Shown here in pieces: positions 1 to 11,100 of a stretch of 47,300 bases of DNA. Made by a program: the position numbers and the translations under genes. The stretch comes from Chromera velia (Eukaryota; Sar; Chromeraceae): NCBI GenBank assembly GCA_018398765.1, contig JAHBMJ010000394.1, forward strand, positions 1 through 47,300, written 5' to 3'. The notes under the pieces are model-generated. The model searched no databases and was not told the DNA's origin. It was given only the letters and a program-made list of their open reading frames with translations. Positions within the stretch are counted from its first letter, which is position 1; the number at the start of each line of letters is the position of its first letter.

Positions 1-80
1 ATTTGATTTGATTTGATTTGATTTGATTTGAGCTTCAACCTCAAATATTTGATATTTGAGGTAAGATTTGAGGTTAACCT
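1..80. repeat. (ATTTG)n array and hairpin, left end of an AT-rich unit
   Basis: Six ATTTG units open the window. They run into a short hairpin in which ATTTGAG and CTCAAAT pair around CTTCAAC. The array is probably cut by the window edge. A reverse-complement array lies at 1424-1470, and the motif TTCAACCTCAAATAT here recurs inverted near 1318-1332, so the two ends look like a matched pair. Confidence 0.75.
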
Positions 81-387
81 CTTAGCGTTCCTCACTGAGT
101 TACTGACTTACTGTCACTCTGATCATTTTTCTCATGACAATAGTTATCAGAACATTTCTGATGTGTGTTTCAAAAATTTAAAAAATATATATATATAATT
201 ATAAATTATTAGTTCCGTAAAAAAAAAATGCCTGTGTAGCAGTGTATATACACTAGTCACTGAGACTCACTCTAGTACTAATAGAGATTAAGAACGTAAA
301 ATTGATAGATTTGAAATTGCATATGACTTTTTGTTGATACGATAGAGTTAGAGCACGTACCAAAATTGAGGTGGCAATCACTCAGCT

Positions 388-1150
388 TTATGGCACTTCC
401 TTTTCCTCTTCTTCATGATCACTTTCTTCAATGTGAATCGAATCGATCGGTGGTGGGAGCTGCTGAGAGCTTTTTCTCTGGCTTTTCGGCTTTCCAGGAG
501 TGGGTGCTCCTGGGCTTCTATTCGGTTGCGGAGAGATAACAACGGGGTGAGATGGAGAACCGTACATACGTTTGCTATTGCTGTTGGTGTTGGAACCGTC
601 CTGTTTCTGGGCAGCTAAGCATCCAGAGTTGGTAAGTTCGGCTACCCTCTGTGCCGCACCAGGGCCGACAACAAGCCCTTTGTGTTGGAGGTGAATATAG
701 AGAGGTCGGTAGCCTTCCTCACCCGGAGTGATGACTTTCTCAGGAGGGGGAAGTTTCCCCCCAGCCTTCTCAGCATTTGCGTCTGCGGCCGCCTCCTTTG
801 GTTTCAAATTGGTCCTCCTGCCGGGCCTTGCAGGAGCGGCCCCCCCTCCAGCACTGTCAGCAGCCCCCTCACTGCCTTTTCCCTTGCCTTTCTGGAACTG
901 CTCCACACCGACAGGGAATGTGGTCGCAGCTTTTTAACGCTCGGGGTCAGGGGCATGCTGCAATCTCTTGTGGTTCACATCCAAAATGTCCCAGTCATAC
1001 AGCATGTCTCCGGTGGCGAATCGGTCAAAAGCGGGGTACCTCACCCGTGGATCCGTAAAATGTTTGTAGACGCTCAAAAAGGGGGCCGTAAAAGATGTTC
1101 CAGCACCAGAAAAGTCAACACAGCTGTTCGGGAAAACATTCAGCTGATCG
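388..1150 (-). pseudogene. broken reading frame of unknown protein
   Basis: One minus-strand frame runs from about 1150 to a TAG at 388-390, interrupted by an in-frame TAA at 934-936. The upstream part encodes about 65 residues, including DMLYDWDILDVNHKRL. The downstream part is about 180 residues, rich in Lys, Gly, Ala and Pro, with a middle segment containing GYRPLYIHLQHKGLVVGP and an acidic end. Neither part matches a family I recognise. The frame is kept across the stop, which suggests a recently decayed gene or retroelement fragment; two separate exons are the alternative. A possible acceptor lies near 1153-1160, and no initiator ATG was found. The unit lies between inverted (ATTTG)n arrays. 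Confidence 0.4.
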
Positions 1151-1317
1151 GTTTACCTCTGCATGAAGTAAAAAAGGGTGAAACGTCAATTTCAGTGCAG
1201 CTCAAAACGTTTCTTTTTTGAGAGCAAACCATCAAGATTTAGGTTTTTCTGAAATTTTTCATTTGAATCAGCGTGCGTGACGGATCGGTACTTACAAAAG
1301 TTTTTTCAGGACCTTCA

Positions 1318-1470
1318 TATTTGAGGTTGAAAGTCATATTGATTAAATATTTGATCGTATTTGATAGGTCTTTAAACACTAGGTCCTCCCTGACTGGATA
1401 TTTGATTTGAGCTTAAGCCTTACTTCAAATCAAATCAAATCAAATCAAATCAAATCAAATCAAATCAAAC
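1318..1470. repeat. (CAAAT)n array and hairpin, right end of the AT-rich unit
   Basis: About nine CAAAT units at 1424-1468 are the reverse complement of the array at position 1. Just inside, ATTTGATTTGAG and its complement form a hairpin around CTTAAG. The segment ATATTTGAGGTTGAA near 1318 repeats, inverted, a motif found next to the left array. Confidence 0.75.
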
Positions 1471-2070
1471 ATGGTCACTAAAGTTATAAACAATGTAGTC
1501 ATGTGTACGAGTCTAGTAGTAGAGGGATCCGATTATGAACAACAAGATCGACGACTAAATTGACGATCACCAAAATTGGAGCTGGAACGCTTCATTAGTG
1601 AAACCACGAGAAAACGAACAAAGCAGCTGAAAACAGAATTAATTCAATTAATTTGAATGACTCATATTTTAATGAATTTGTGTTTGACACTGTTTGTTTA
1701 CTTGTTTAAGACTCTGCATTGCATTGTTCCTATGGTGTCATGGTGATACTTCCAACTTTTATACTTTTGCTTGTTAAATTCATTATATATATATATATAT
1801 ATATATCTTTATTCATCTACGTGCACTTACATTACTGATCGTCTCTTCCTCTCGGAAGTAAGATACAATACATCTATTTTATGTTTTGTAATATTTCAAT
1901 CTAGATTTCAATCAATCAATCATGCAATCAATCAATCAATTAATATTTTAGTTAATTTTACTATCATAGCAATGGACTGCAAAGAAATTTTGAATGTAAA
2001 TTTTAATCCTAAGTAGCATTCATAATTTAACGTACTATATTAATAATATAATAATTAATTTCAACTCCAT
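1471..2070. other. AT-rich intergenic DNA
   Basis: No gene is supported here. It holds an (AT)n run at 1783-1806 and two short (ATCA)n tracts at 1910-1940. Confidence 0.6.
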
Positions 2071-2143
2071 AGTGTGTGTGTGTGTGTGTGTGTGTGTCTG
2101 TGTGTATCCGTCTGTGTGTCCGTGTGTCTGTATGTGTGTGTGA

Positions 2144-2189
<46 letters not shown>

Positions 2190-2227
2190 GTACGTGCGTG
2201 CATGCGCGTGTGCGTGTGCATGTGTAT

Positions 2228-2268
<41 letters not shown>

Positions 2269-2327
2269 TGTGTGTGTGTGTGTGTCTGTGTTTGCGTACG
2301 TGCGTGCATGCGCGTGTGCGTGTGCAT

Positions 2328-2404
<77 letters not shown>

Positions 2405-2435
2405 TGTGTGAATGTGTAAGTGTAAGTGTAAGTGT

Positions 2436-2479
<44 letters not shown>

Positions 2480-2527
2480 GTGTGTGTGTATGTGTGTGTG
2501 TGAATGTGTAAGTGTAAGTGTAAGTGT

Positions 2528-2561
<34 letters not shown>

Positions 2562-2660
2562 ATGTGTGTGTGTGTCGGTGTGCGTAAAAGAAGTGAGTGA
2601 GTGTGCGTGTGTGTGTGTGTGTGTGTGTGCGTGTGTGTGTGCGTGTGCGTGTGTGTGAAC
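2071..2660. repeat. (TG)n microsatellite with duplicated internal blocks
   Basis: About 590 bp of TG dinucleotides with interruptions. Two interrupted blocks are duplicated. One contains GTTTGCGTACGTGCGTGCAT (near 2184 and 2289). The other is a TATG-(TG)n-AATG-(TAAGTG)n block (near 2397-2440 and 2488-2535). The open frames across this array are low-complexity Cys/Val or His/Thr runs and are not genes. Confidence 0.95.
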
Positions 2661-2837
2661 GTCCTTTTTTACGAATTGGGGACCGTCACTTGATGTTCAA
2701 GTATATGCAGTGGTACCGTGTATGAGTGTTCAGTATTGACAAATGACAGGTTTCAAAGTTGAATACACACTCACCTGACATTTATTTTGACACACATGCA
2801 TTCTTTGGAGACAGCTGTGAATTCTTTTGTGACGGCC

Positions 2838-5800
2838 TCATGCTTCTTCATACTCATATTCGTACTCCCAACCGTCTCCTCCCTCTACACCTTGCTCTCC
2901 ATCGTTTTCCTCATAATAGTATTCCCAGCCGTCTTCTTCTGTGTCCTTTTTGGATTTCTTTTTCTTTTTTTTCTTTTTGTCTTTGTTTCCTTTCTTCTCA
3001 CCTTCCTCGTCGGCAGGTGTTTCAGCTATTTCCGCCTTTTTCCGACTCTCTGACTTTCCTGATTTCCCTCCTTTCACATTCTCTCCTCCCTCGAAACAAA
3101 CCTTTTCGCCCCCACCTCCCGCTGCCTTTGACTGAGACTGGGGTGTCTCATCTTCATCCTCTGCAGGACCGGCAGCAGCTGCGGGAGCCGCCTCTTCCTC
3201 AGCAACACGGGCGGCAGCCGCAATAGCAGTGCCCCTCTCAGCAGCAGCTGCAGCACCGGCAGCCCCTCTTGCCCGGACCCGAGCCTGTCTTTTCCCTATC
3301 GACAGGGCTGAAGGATCCAGAGCTTCCGCACGTGCGGGATGCTTCACATAGAGATCGCAGTGCCACTGTCTGAAGAGGGATGTCGAGGCTCTCTGGGCGT
3401 CCGCTTTGAACTTCTCGATGTCCTTCGGCTGCAGGCAAAAAAAATATACACAAACATATTGATAGAAAGTGTACACAACCAAGAGGCAAGAGCTCTTGCG
3501 TAGCCTTTCGTGCGACGCAAATCAATCAATCAATCAATGCGATAGGGGCAAAATCAAAGAGATCATGGCCTTAGTTGTTGGCTTGCTCTCCGCAGTGGAC
3601 AAGTAGCGCAGTACGAGGGAGACAAAAGTCACGACTGTGCGGATCAGACGAAGGAAAATTGTCCGACTGACTGACTGACTGACTGACTGACTGACCGGTA
3701 TTTTTCCATCCAACATCTTGTGAGTGCACGCGGTGTGGAATATGCAATCCCTGGAGGCTTCGTTTTGAAAGTCAACTTGAAATCGAGGCAGCTCCTTCTC
3801 CCTCCGTCTCCTTTCTTCCGGACTGTCCGTGGACTTTTCAAACAGAGTGCCGGCCAGCACGACGATCCACAGACGGAGCCTATCTGCTGCTTGCAGTTCT
3901 CTGTCTGCAACCTCTTTCGGTTGGGGCCTCTCTACTCTCATCTCACCCCAGAGAAAGCCCCTCAACCTGTCCTCTGGCTTCTTCACTTCAAGCACCAGCC
4001 CCTGCGCGCTCATATTTCCAGGAGATCATGCTCAAAACTCACGAAATCATAGATCGATCCCCATGCAGTCGCTGATTTGATGTTGTTTCGTGTCCCAGCT
4101 CTGCGTGACCTTGATCACTCCCACAGAAAACCAAAAGCGAGAGAGAGAGAGAAAGAGAGAGAGAGGAGAAAGTGAAAAGTGCTGCCGTGATGGAGGGCTT
4201 GTAGCAAGGCAACCAAAACATCAAGGCGAACGTATTGGAGAGAGCGCTCTTTGTCTGTCTGCCTGTCAAGGGGCGAAGTGCCTCGCAATGAAGAACGGCA
4301 ATCGGAGAGAGATACAGAAAGAGACGGACCGTGCTCGTGATGACTGCACGTGCCTCCACATATCCCTGTTTTCTCACTGCCTTCACAGTCGCACTCTCAG
4401 GGTGGGCATGGAACAGCTTGGCGTATTGAGCAGGGTGGAGCTCACAGGGAATCCTGAAGGGGACCCATGCACCCGAGAGAGGCACCCGATCAGTGTGCAT
4501 AAGTAGAAGCAGAAATCTATGTCTCCGGACATAATTCATGACAGACATGAGTGACTGTATAAGTACGGGGCAGAGCACACGCATGACGAGGGTGCATGGG
4601 AATGTGGGGAAAACAAAAGAACAAAGAGAAAGTCTTCGATGCTCACTGGAACAGCTGGTTAAAATCGGCATAAAGAAAACACAAATCTTATCGTACAAGC
4701 CAACGCACCACCGGCATGTGAGCTTGTCAGAAAGATCCGAGAGGAAAAAGCTTTCAAAGGGTCCCCGACCCACAGTCATAGCGAGAAAAACCCACAGAGG
4801 CTGCGAGACCTTCATCAAATACAGCAGAGGAAGGAACACGGTATTACTCACCGTTGGTTTTCGCCGTGTCCATGCACTCTTGAAATCATCGCTTGCACGT
4901 CCGCTGCCGTCTCCTCTGAGAGCTCAATCGGTCGTGTCGTCATGGAGGCTGAAGTTGCGAAGGTCCCAGAGTGGGGCATCCTTCTCTTCCCAAGAACGCG
5001 AACGTATCTGCCGACCTGCACAGAGCGTGCACGCAAGAGGATTCGAGAAATGGTGAAGGAAAGAAAGAGGACTCATAGAAAAGACACATGGGAGAAGCGA
5101 AAAAACGAAAGTTCCCTTGTTTCACCTCGTGCTTTTTTCACTGAACTGACAAGACATAGACAGAAAAAGACAGACAGAGAGACAGAGAGACGCAGAAAAA
5201 GGCTAGTAGGCAGATGGATAGACATGCAGATATATGGATTGATTCATTCCTGCCTAGAAACCTGCAGACAGCCGACTGACTGACGTGCCAATCCAGAGGG
5301 ACAAATTGCCTGTCGACGCTGACGGGCTTAAAGGAGAACTCTGCATCCCTTGCCACTCCCCCGAGATTCCTCGACACGTTCCACTCAATCACTGTGATCG
5401 GAGCTCGGGATTGCATTCCAGAGAAATCTTGCAAGGACAGTGGAGAGCCTGCATGAGGAGGACACAAAGCAGCAAGTGCGCGGAGGATTTGCATGTCGAC
5501 GGCAGTAGAATTAAGGCAGATAGAAAGACAAGAAGGAACTCAGTTTTCTTGTTCGTTGACTGACCAACTTGAGGTTTCCCTGATATTTGTATGGGATGTT
5601 TTTGTGTGTCCCTGATCAAGGCCTCCTCCCTTTCCCTCTCTGCCGCTTCCCTCCTACTCCTCTCATCGTCCAGTGCGTCCCCTGCGGCTGTTCCCCCGTC
5701 CTCTCCGGACATGCGATCGCTGCCGTCATCCTCTGGATCAAGAAGGGTCTCCACCAGGGCGCGACCCTGCAGCAGAGAAGAGAAGTTGGAGCAGAGGCAA

Positions 5801-6572
5801 AAGAGAGAGAAATATGATGGGGTCACTGCATGGTGTGAATGGAACCAAGGATTGAATAGAGAAGAAAAAACATTTTTTTTTCTTTTCAGTCTAGAAGTTT
5901 AGCTTCAAAACCTACGCTCTCCATTTACTCCCAGTCGCCATAAGCGTCCTCTGGTGCGTGTGCCGCGGCAATCCCCCCGGCACAAGCAAAGACAAAAATT
6001 CAAAACTGCAAGAAGACGAGCTAATCAGAGACGGAAAGATGTCTTCGGCTATCCATTTGAAGGGAGAATCTGAAGTCACGAGGGAGACGTGAGGCGTGAG
6101 TTGAAGTCACGGGAGAGACACACATTCCAACGAGTGCTTGTAGGGTTGCTGCACGCGAACGAAACCAGAAGCTGCAAAACAAGAGCATCAATCCACGTGC
6201 GTGATGGAAAGGTCCGACACGAAATGGGGGAACGTTACGGCAGCTTACCCCGGTGAGGGCTTTCGGTCGATTTCTCTGGCAGGCACACGGTTCGTCTGGG
6301 TGAAGTGGGCACCCTTTGACCTTTCGTGCCTCCTCCCTGCGGAGAATGGGGCAGCACAAAAGAGAGGTCGGCCAAGACGTAATGGCCTGCTTTGCATGTT
6401 TGAGATAAAGGGGAACCTGGAGCGGTCCTGATCAGGGGACGGGAAGAAAGAACGAGATTGCAGAAAACTTGAGACGAGAAAAGACAACGGTACAGAACGA
6501 GTGAGAAAGCGCAAGAGAGCGTGGACGAGAGGGACGGGGGAGAGCGAGCAGCAGGGAAAGAGGAAAACATCC

Positions 6573-6604
<32 letters not shown>

Positions 6605-7267
6605 GCGGTGTAGGGGGTGGTGAACAGAGTGAGGGAAGAAGGGAGAAAGCAAGGCACAGAGAGAGAAAGAGGCAAAAAGATAGGGAGGCGGGACAGGGAG
6701 GACCAACTCGTCTGATGACTTCTGATCGCTTTCCCCTTCTTCGAAACTTGAATCGTCATCGTCCTCTAGGTCCTCTTTTGACCCGACAGCAGCCCGAAGA
6801 AGTTCATCTTTGGGGTCTGGCTGGTCCGCACTGCTGGTCTCAGTCACCAACACCCCATACAGAAGTTCCACGCTTTCGCAGAAACCGTCACAGTCTGTGC
6901 GTGTAGGGAAAGCAAAAGAATACTTCGAAGTTCCCACAAAGATATCGATGCTCTTATCGTTCCTGATCACATGCTTCAATTTGGACGGCCAGAATCGAAT
7001 CAGTTCACGTCCTGCCATGTCAGTAATTGACATAATACAAGGGTCGTGCAAGAGTTTGAGGATAAAAGGCTTTTCAGACTCTTGGACTTTGACAAATATC
7101 TTGAAAGATTTTGGACGTAGACGGGAAGATGGAGGAACAAACCGCTTCATTGTTTTTTTCACTCCCTTTTTTTCCTCGCCTCTTGAGCTCCCGGCTTTGT
7201 TTCCCTCCTGTGCTTCTTCCTCCTGCCTTTCTCGCCCCCCCTCTTCTGCAGAATTTTCATTTCCCAT
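2838..7267 (-). CDS. PH-like, possibly N-myristoylated acidic-tail protein (7 exons)
   Basis: Exons read 7267-6704, 5766-5565, 5448-5285, 5015-4852, 4100-4043, 4001-3696 and 3428-2838. All junctions keep phase and give 682 residues ending in TGA. The first donor (GTCCTC at 6703) is weak. The protein starts MGNENS, which fits an N-myristoylation signal (Gly2, Ser6). Residues 53-139 look like a PH-type fold: alternating strands with IRFWPSKLKHV, then a closing helix ending ESVELLYG. Residues 140-255 are acidic and coiled. The middle (255-500) is well ordered but unrecognised. The last exon holds Ala-rich, Lys-rich and acidic stretches and ends with two DGWEY motifs. A myristoylated PH-like fold recalls apicomplexan ISP proteins of the inner membrane complex, but that link is inference. 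A 5'UTR intron acceptor may lie just above the ATG. Confidence 0.72.
3664..3695. repeat. (GACT)n array overlapping a splice donor
   Basis: Eight GACT units. On the coding (minus) strand they read GTCA GTCA, so the first unit forms the GTCAGT donor of the exon ending at 3696. Changes in array length leave the donor intact. Confidence 0.85.
4137..4168. repeat. GA/CT tract in an intron
   Basis: GA-rich on the plus strand, so (CT)n on the coding strand. It lies 36-68 bases upstream of the acceptor at 4101 and could serve as an extended polypyrimidine tract. Confidence 0.85.
6568..6600. repeat. (GA)n tract in the first coding intron
   Basis: Pure GA run on the plus strand, reading (CT)n on the sense strand of the minus-strand gene. 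It lies in the 937-bp intron between 6703 and 5767. Confidence 0.85.
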
Positions 7268-8152
7268 TTTGATCTGAGTTGCAGGAGAAACGATTCGCGG
7301 CAAACCAAATCGACTGTTGTTGTACGTGTCTCCCTTCAATGCCAAATGCTCTGGTGGAACAACGGTGTAGAAATTCCAAAAACGCAACAATCAAGAGGCT
7401 TGCAACAGAGCCCACCAGGTTATGCTTTTCGTTCTAGACAGAGTTTCTGATCCACTTGCTTCAGCCATGTATGTAAACCATGTACAGTGAAATGAAAAAT
7501 GCATGCTCTCGATATGCTCTCGATCGCAAAACTGCGCTACATGCATGCGCCGGCCCGTATACGGAATTAAGTCTTAATTTTTTGTCATCACGCGCGCGCA
7601 CTGCGCGCGCACGAATCAGTCTGACTCACTGTGAAACTCGCGGTCATGCGTGCACTGCATGCGTGTCAGAATGTGTCAGACGACACATGATTCACGAAGA
7701 GACTTGACACCTGGTAAGCAGTACCGTGCCAGTACGTGGTGCCAGAAACATGAAGAACACATGGAAGCAGTCCCACCAGAGAACTAATCTAGCACATCGA
7801 GAAAAAGTGCAAAGTGCCCCGAAGGTCTCATGCATTGACTTGGAATTGTCCCACACTCCAATGCTTGGGTGTTCTGTCATGAGCTCAACACATTTTTGAC
7901 CGGTTCGTCTCCTTTCGTTCTCCGTCGGTGACTGGTGATGCAGCACGCAGCCTCCACCTGCAATATTCGATTCTGTCGTAAATTCCTCCACAGTTGAGTG
8001 AGGTAGACATCAATATTGGTTTTTCTGTCGTAGAGAGCCAGAATGTTCCAAACCGATCACTTGGATGGAAGAAAGGCAACGCTCCGTAGGATCTTTCATC
8101 TGCGGTGGCATTCCAAGGCTTGAGACTTGAGCGAAGTCTCACCGTCATTGCG
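7268..8152. promoter_or_regulatory. divergent intergenic region
   Basis: This lies between the start codons of two genes pointing away from each other and should hold both promoters and 5'UTRs. Visible elements are the perfect palindrome AATTAAGTCTTAATT (7564-7578) and, just after it, the GC-rich inverted repeat GCGCGCGC-ACT-GCGCGCGC (7592-7610). GCATGC occurs several times around 7500-7545. No clear TATA box was identified. Confidence 0.5.
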
Positions 8153-11100
8153 ATGGACTCTGATGGAGGGGCAGCGTCTTTGGGAGAGTTCTACTTCACG
8201 GTCGGCATCGGTTCTCCCCTAGAACCCATCGACAAGGAGAGCAGGAATGCTCGAGATCTGCTCACCTCTCGGTTTGCGCCGACGGTTCTGGACTTCTGTC
8301 CAGACCGTGACAGCCTTGATATGCCCTTCAGAGAGCTTGAAGAGGCAATCCTTGCCTTCTTCCCCCTTCAGGAACTCTCATTCGTCGATTTGTCGGAATC
8401 TAGGCCCCCGTCCTTCTTTAACTTCGCTCTTGGGGGACCGCCAATTCGCTTCATCGGCTGCCTTGTGGTGTATGAGCCTTGTATCCCTGCCAAAGCTGTG
8501 CAGACTGCCAAAGGGGTTCGGCAGGCACCGACAGTAGGTGAATTCCTAGATGCCCAGGCTGCCTTCTGGGCAGCCCCCCAGCCCTATCTCCCCATGCCCT
8601 TGAGGTCAAACAATGCGAAAACAACGCTTCTCATCGGAGCGCCTCGCATCCTTTGCGTCATGTCCCGCGTCCCCGTTCTTCGTGTGATGCGTTCCTTTCT
8701 GTTCGAACTGTATTCAGTGTGTCAAGCAGAAGCAATCACCTGGGTTTTGCGCAGAAAGAGGCAGCTGCAGATGGGTCAGTGCGGTCCGAAGTGCTGTATG
8801 CGTCGTCAGCATTGGAAGGTGAGGCGCGCGGCGTGTCCTTCATACGAGCGTCTGATCGCCCTTCTCCTTTTCGACATACCCATGTTCACATCTCCAGGCT
8901 CATCTGGAGATATGGTGGGCGCAGGGGGTAGTGCGGATGAGTCCTCTCGCACGGTTCACGGGGGGGTTGCCTTACAGCCGGAGGTCGAGGGAATGAGCGC
9001 GGTTGTTGCGAAAGCGGGGAGCCGTGTGATTTGGGCACAGAGCGGGCACCCTGTCTTGTGCAGCAGTAGTCTGAGCTGTAGACCCCTCTTCATGACCATG
9101 ACGCCTGACATGGTTGCGGAGGTTGTCTCCTTGCTGCTTCTAGAGAACAAAGTCGTTTTCATCTCAGAGGAGCCCGCTTTGGCTGCACACATGTGCCAAC
9201 TGATAAAGGAAATCGCAATTCCACCCCCTTTCTCGTGGCCCCATCCGTTCATTCCCCTCCTTCCATACGCAAAGCGGGCGCATCTCCAGGCGCCTATTCC
9301 TTTTCTCTACGGCATGGCGGCAACGGAAAAAATTAGAATGGGCCTCGATTGGGTTTTTGTGGTCAGTTGCTTTCTTTGCGGTCATTGAAAAACCCTGGAT
9401 TTGTTTGCCGCAGTCAGTCTATCAGAACGTTCCTTTCCCCCCTTGGTCTCTCTGCTCTTTGTTTCCTGCTATCAAGCTTCCTCTCACATCCTCCCTTGCT
9501 CATTTGTTTGTTTCTCTTTTGTTTATTCGTTCTGCAGGTGGACCTGGACGCTCGAAAGATTATCCCCCCCAGGCGAGCACTGGACAGAGACCGGCCAGTG
9601 ATCCCCCCTGCAATCCAAGAAGAGCTCTCACGGCTGCGGTCTCTTTTTGTTCCGGCAGGGAGGACAGGGGACGAGAGACGGGCGGATTTCCGTGCCAGTT
9701 TTTCCTCTGCAGATCCCGACAGCCGTGCCGCCGCAGTCACACCAACTGAGGGCCGGGCAGACAGAGAGAGCCTGTGGACCCCTACAGGAAAAGCCGCAGC
9801 AGACCTCAGAGGGGGATTGAGATGGTCTGACGCACGCACACCTCAGTGGCCTCCAGCCGCAAGCTCTACCTTCATGCCCCAGGCTCAGCCATCTCCCCCA
9901 CTTCCCACCGCTCCGAATCAAGGCGGGCGCCTCCACACTCCCTCCTTGGCCCCCAAAAGGGACCCCTCGCTCTCCTCCGTCTCCACCCCCACGTCTCCCA
10001 GTCGATCGCAGGTCAACAGGACTATTAGTTCCGCATCCATACTCACAGAGCAACGGGGTGACAACGCAACACAAGTGGGGGGATCCTCTGCACCGCCTCC
10101 GACTGTTCCACGACCAGCCGCGTCTTCTCCCCCGGACTCTCACCATGCTCTTGCAGGTTCCCTACCCTCTGCAGCACCGAAAACAAAGAGGGGTTTGGAT
10201 GAAGCATCGTCCTTTTCAGAAAGGGGAGAAAGAGATGGAAACACCAGGGCCGGTGTCTCGGTCCCCCCCTTTGCCTTCAACGCAGCCCCTTCCACCCCCT
10301 CCACCGTCGGCCTCCAACCCGCATCCCGAGACTCCCTTGCCCAGCCCGGTCCTGCTTCACGAGGCAGCAGGGCTGCAGGGGACCCTGCGACAGGCGACGC
10401 TGTCAGGCCTGCAGGCCCCGGGCTGTCAGGGCCCGTCGACACCACTGCGCACCGCCCTCTGATCAACCATGACTTCACACACACAGCAAGCCCCCCCGTC
10501 TCCCCTCCTGAGGACTCTCTCTGTGCTCAAGCAGGTGAAGGAGAAGGAAGGGCAGAGGGTCAGAGGGGAGAAGCAGAAGAGTCGCAGTCGGAGTCCGTTG
10601 CTCCCACCACAGACTCTCCTCCGACAGACGGCGGTGTGTTGGAGCGAGTGGACGAAGAGTTCGGAGATGGGGGGGAAGAAGAGGAGGAGGGGAACGACCC
10701 CGGAGTGCCCCCTCCAATCCCAACTGCTCCGTTGCGTCCGGTCCCTCTGGGAGAAGGAGAAGGGGCTGCAGCTGCAGAGCAGCAGCCCGTGGTGGTGGAT
10801 GAGGCTCCGGGTTCGGAAATTGGTGAGGAGGACAGAGGAAGAGGCGAAAGAAGCAGAGAAAGAGTATCGTCCCCATCATCTGTCGCTTCGGCAGCGACAG
10901 GTCAGTCGTTTCCCTCTCTCCCTTTGGATACAGAGGGGGGGGCAGGGAGTGGGGGGACGGCGGTGGTGCTTGAGGAGGGGACGCACGGTCAGCCCCCCGG
11001 GAGTCCTTCTGGGTCTGATGATGAGACTGTAGCGGCGGGAGGGGGGGGCCGCACAGGAAGGGAGAGTCCCGGGGGGGCTGGCAGTGACAATGATCGAGAG

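Noticed and set aside
2027-2600. Open frames of Cys/Val or His/Thr repeats on both strands
   Set aside because: They are the translation of a (TG)n array in several frames and have no other content.
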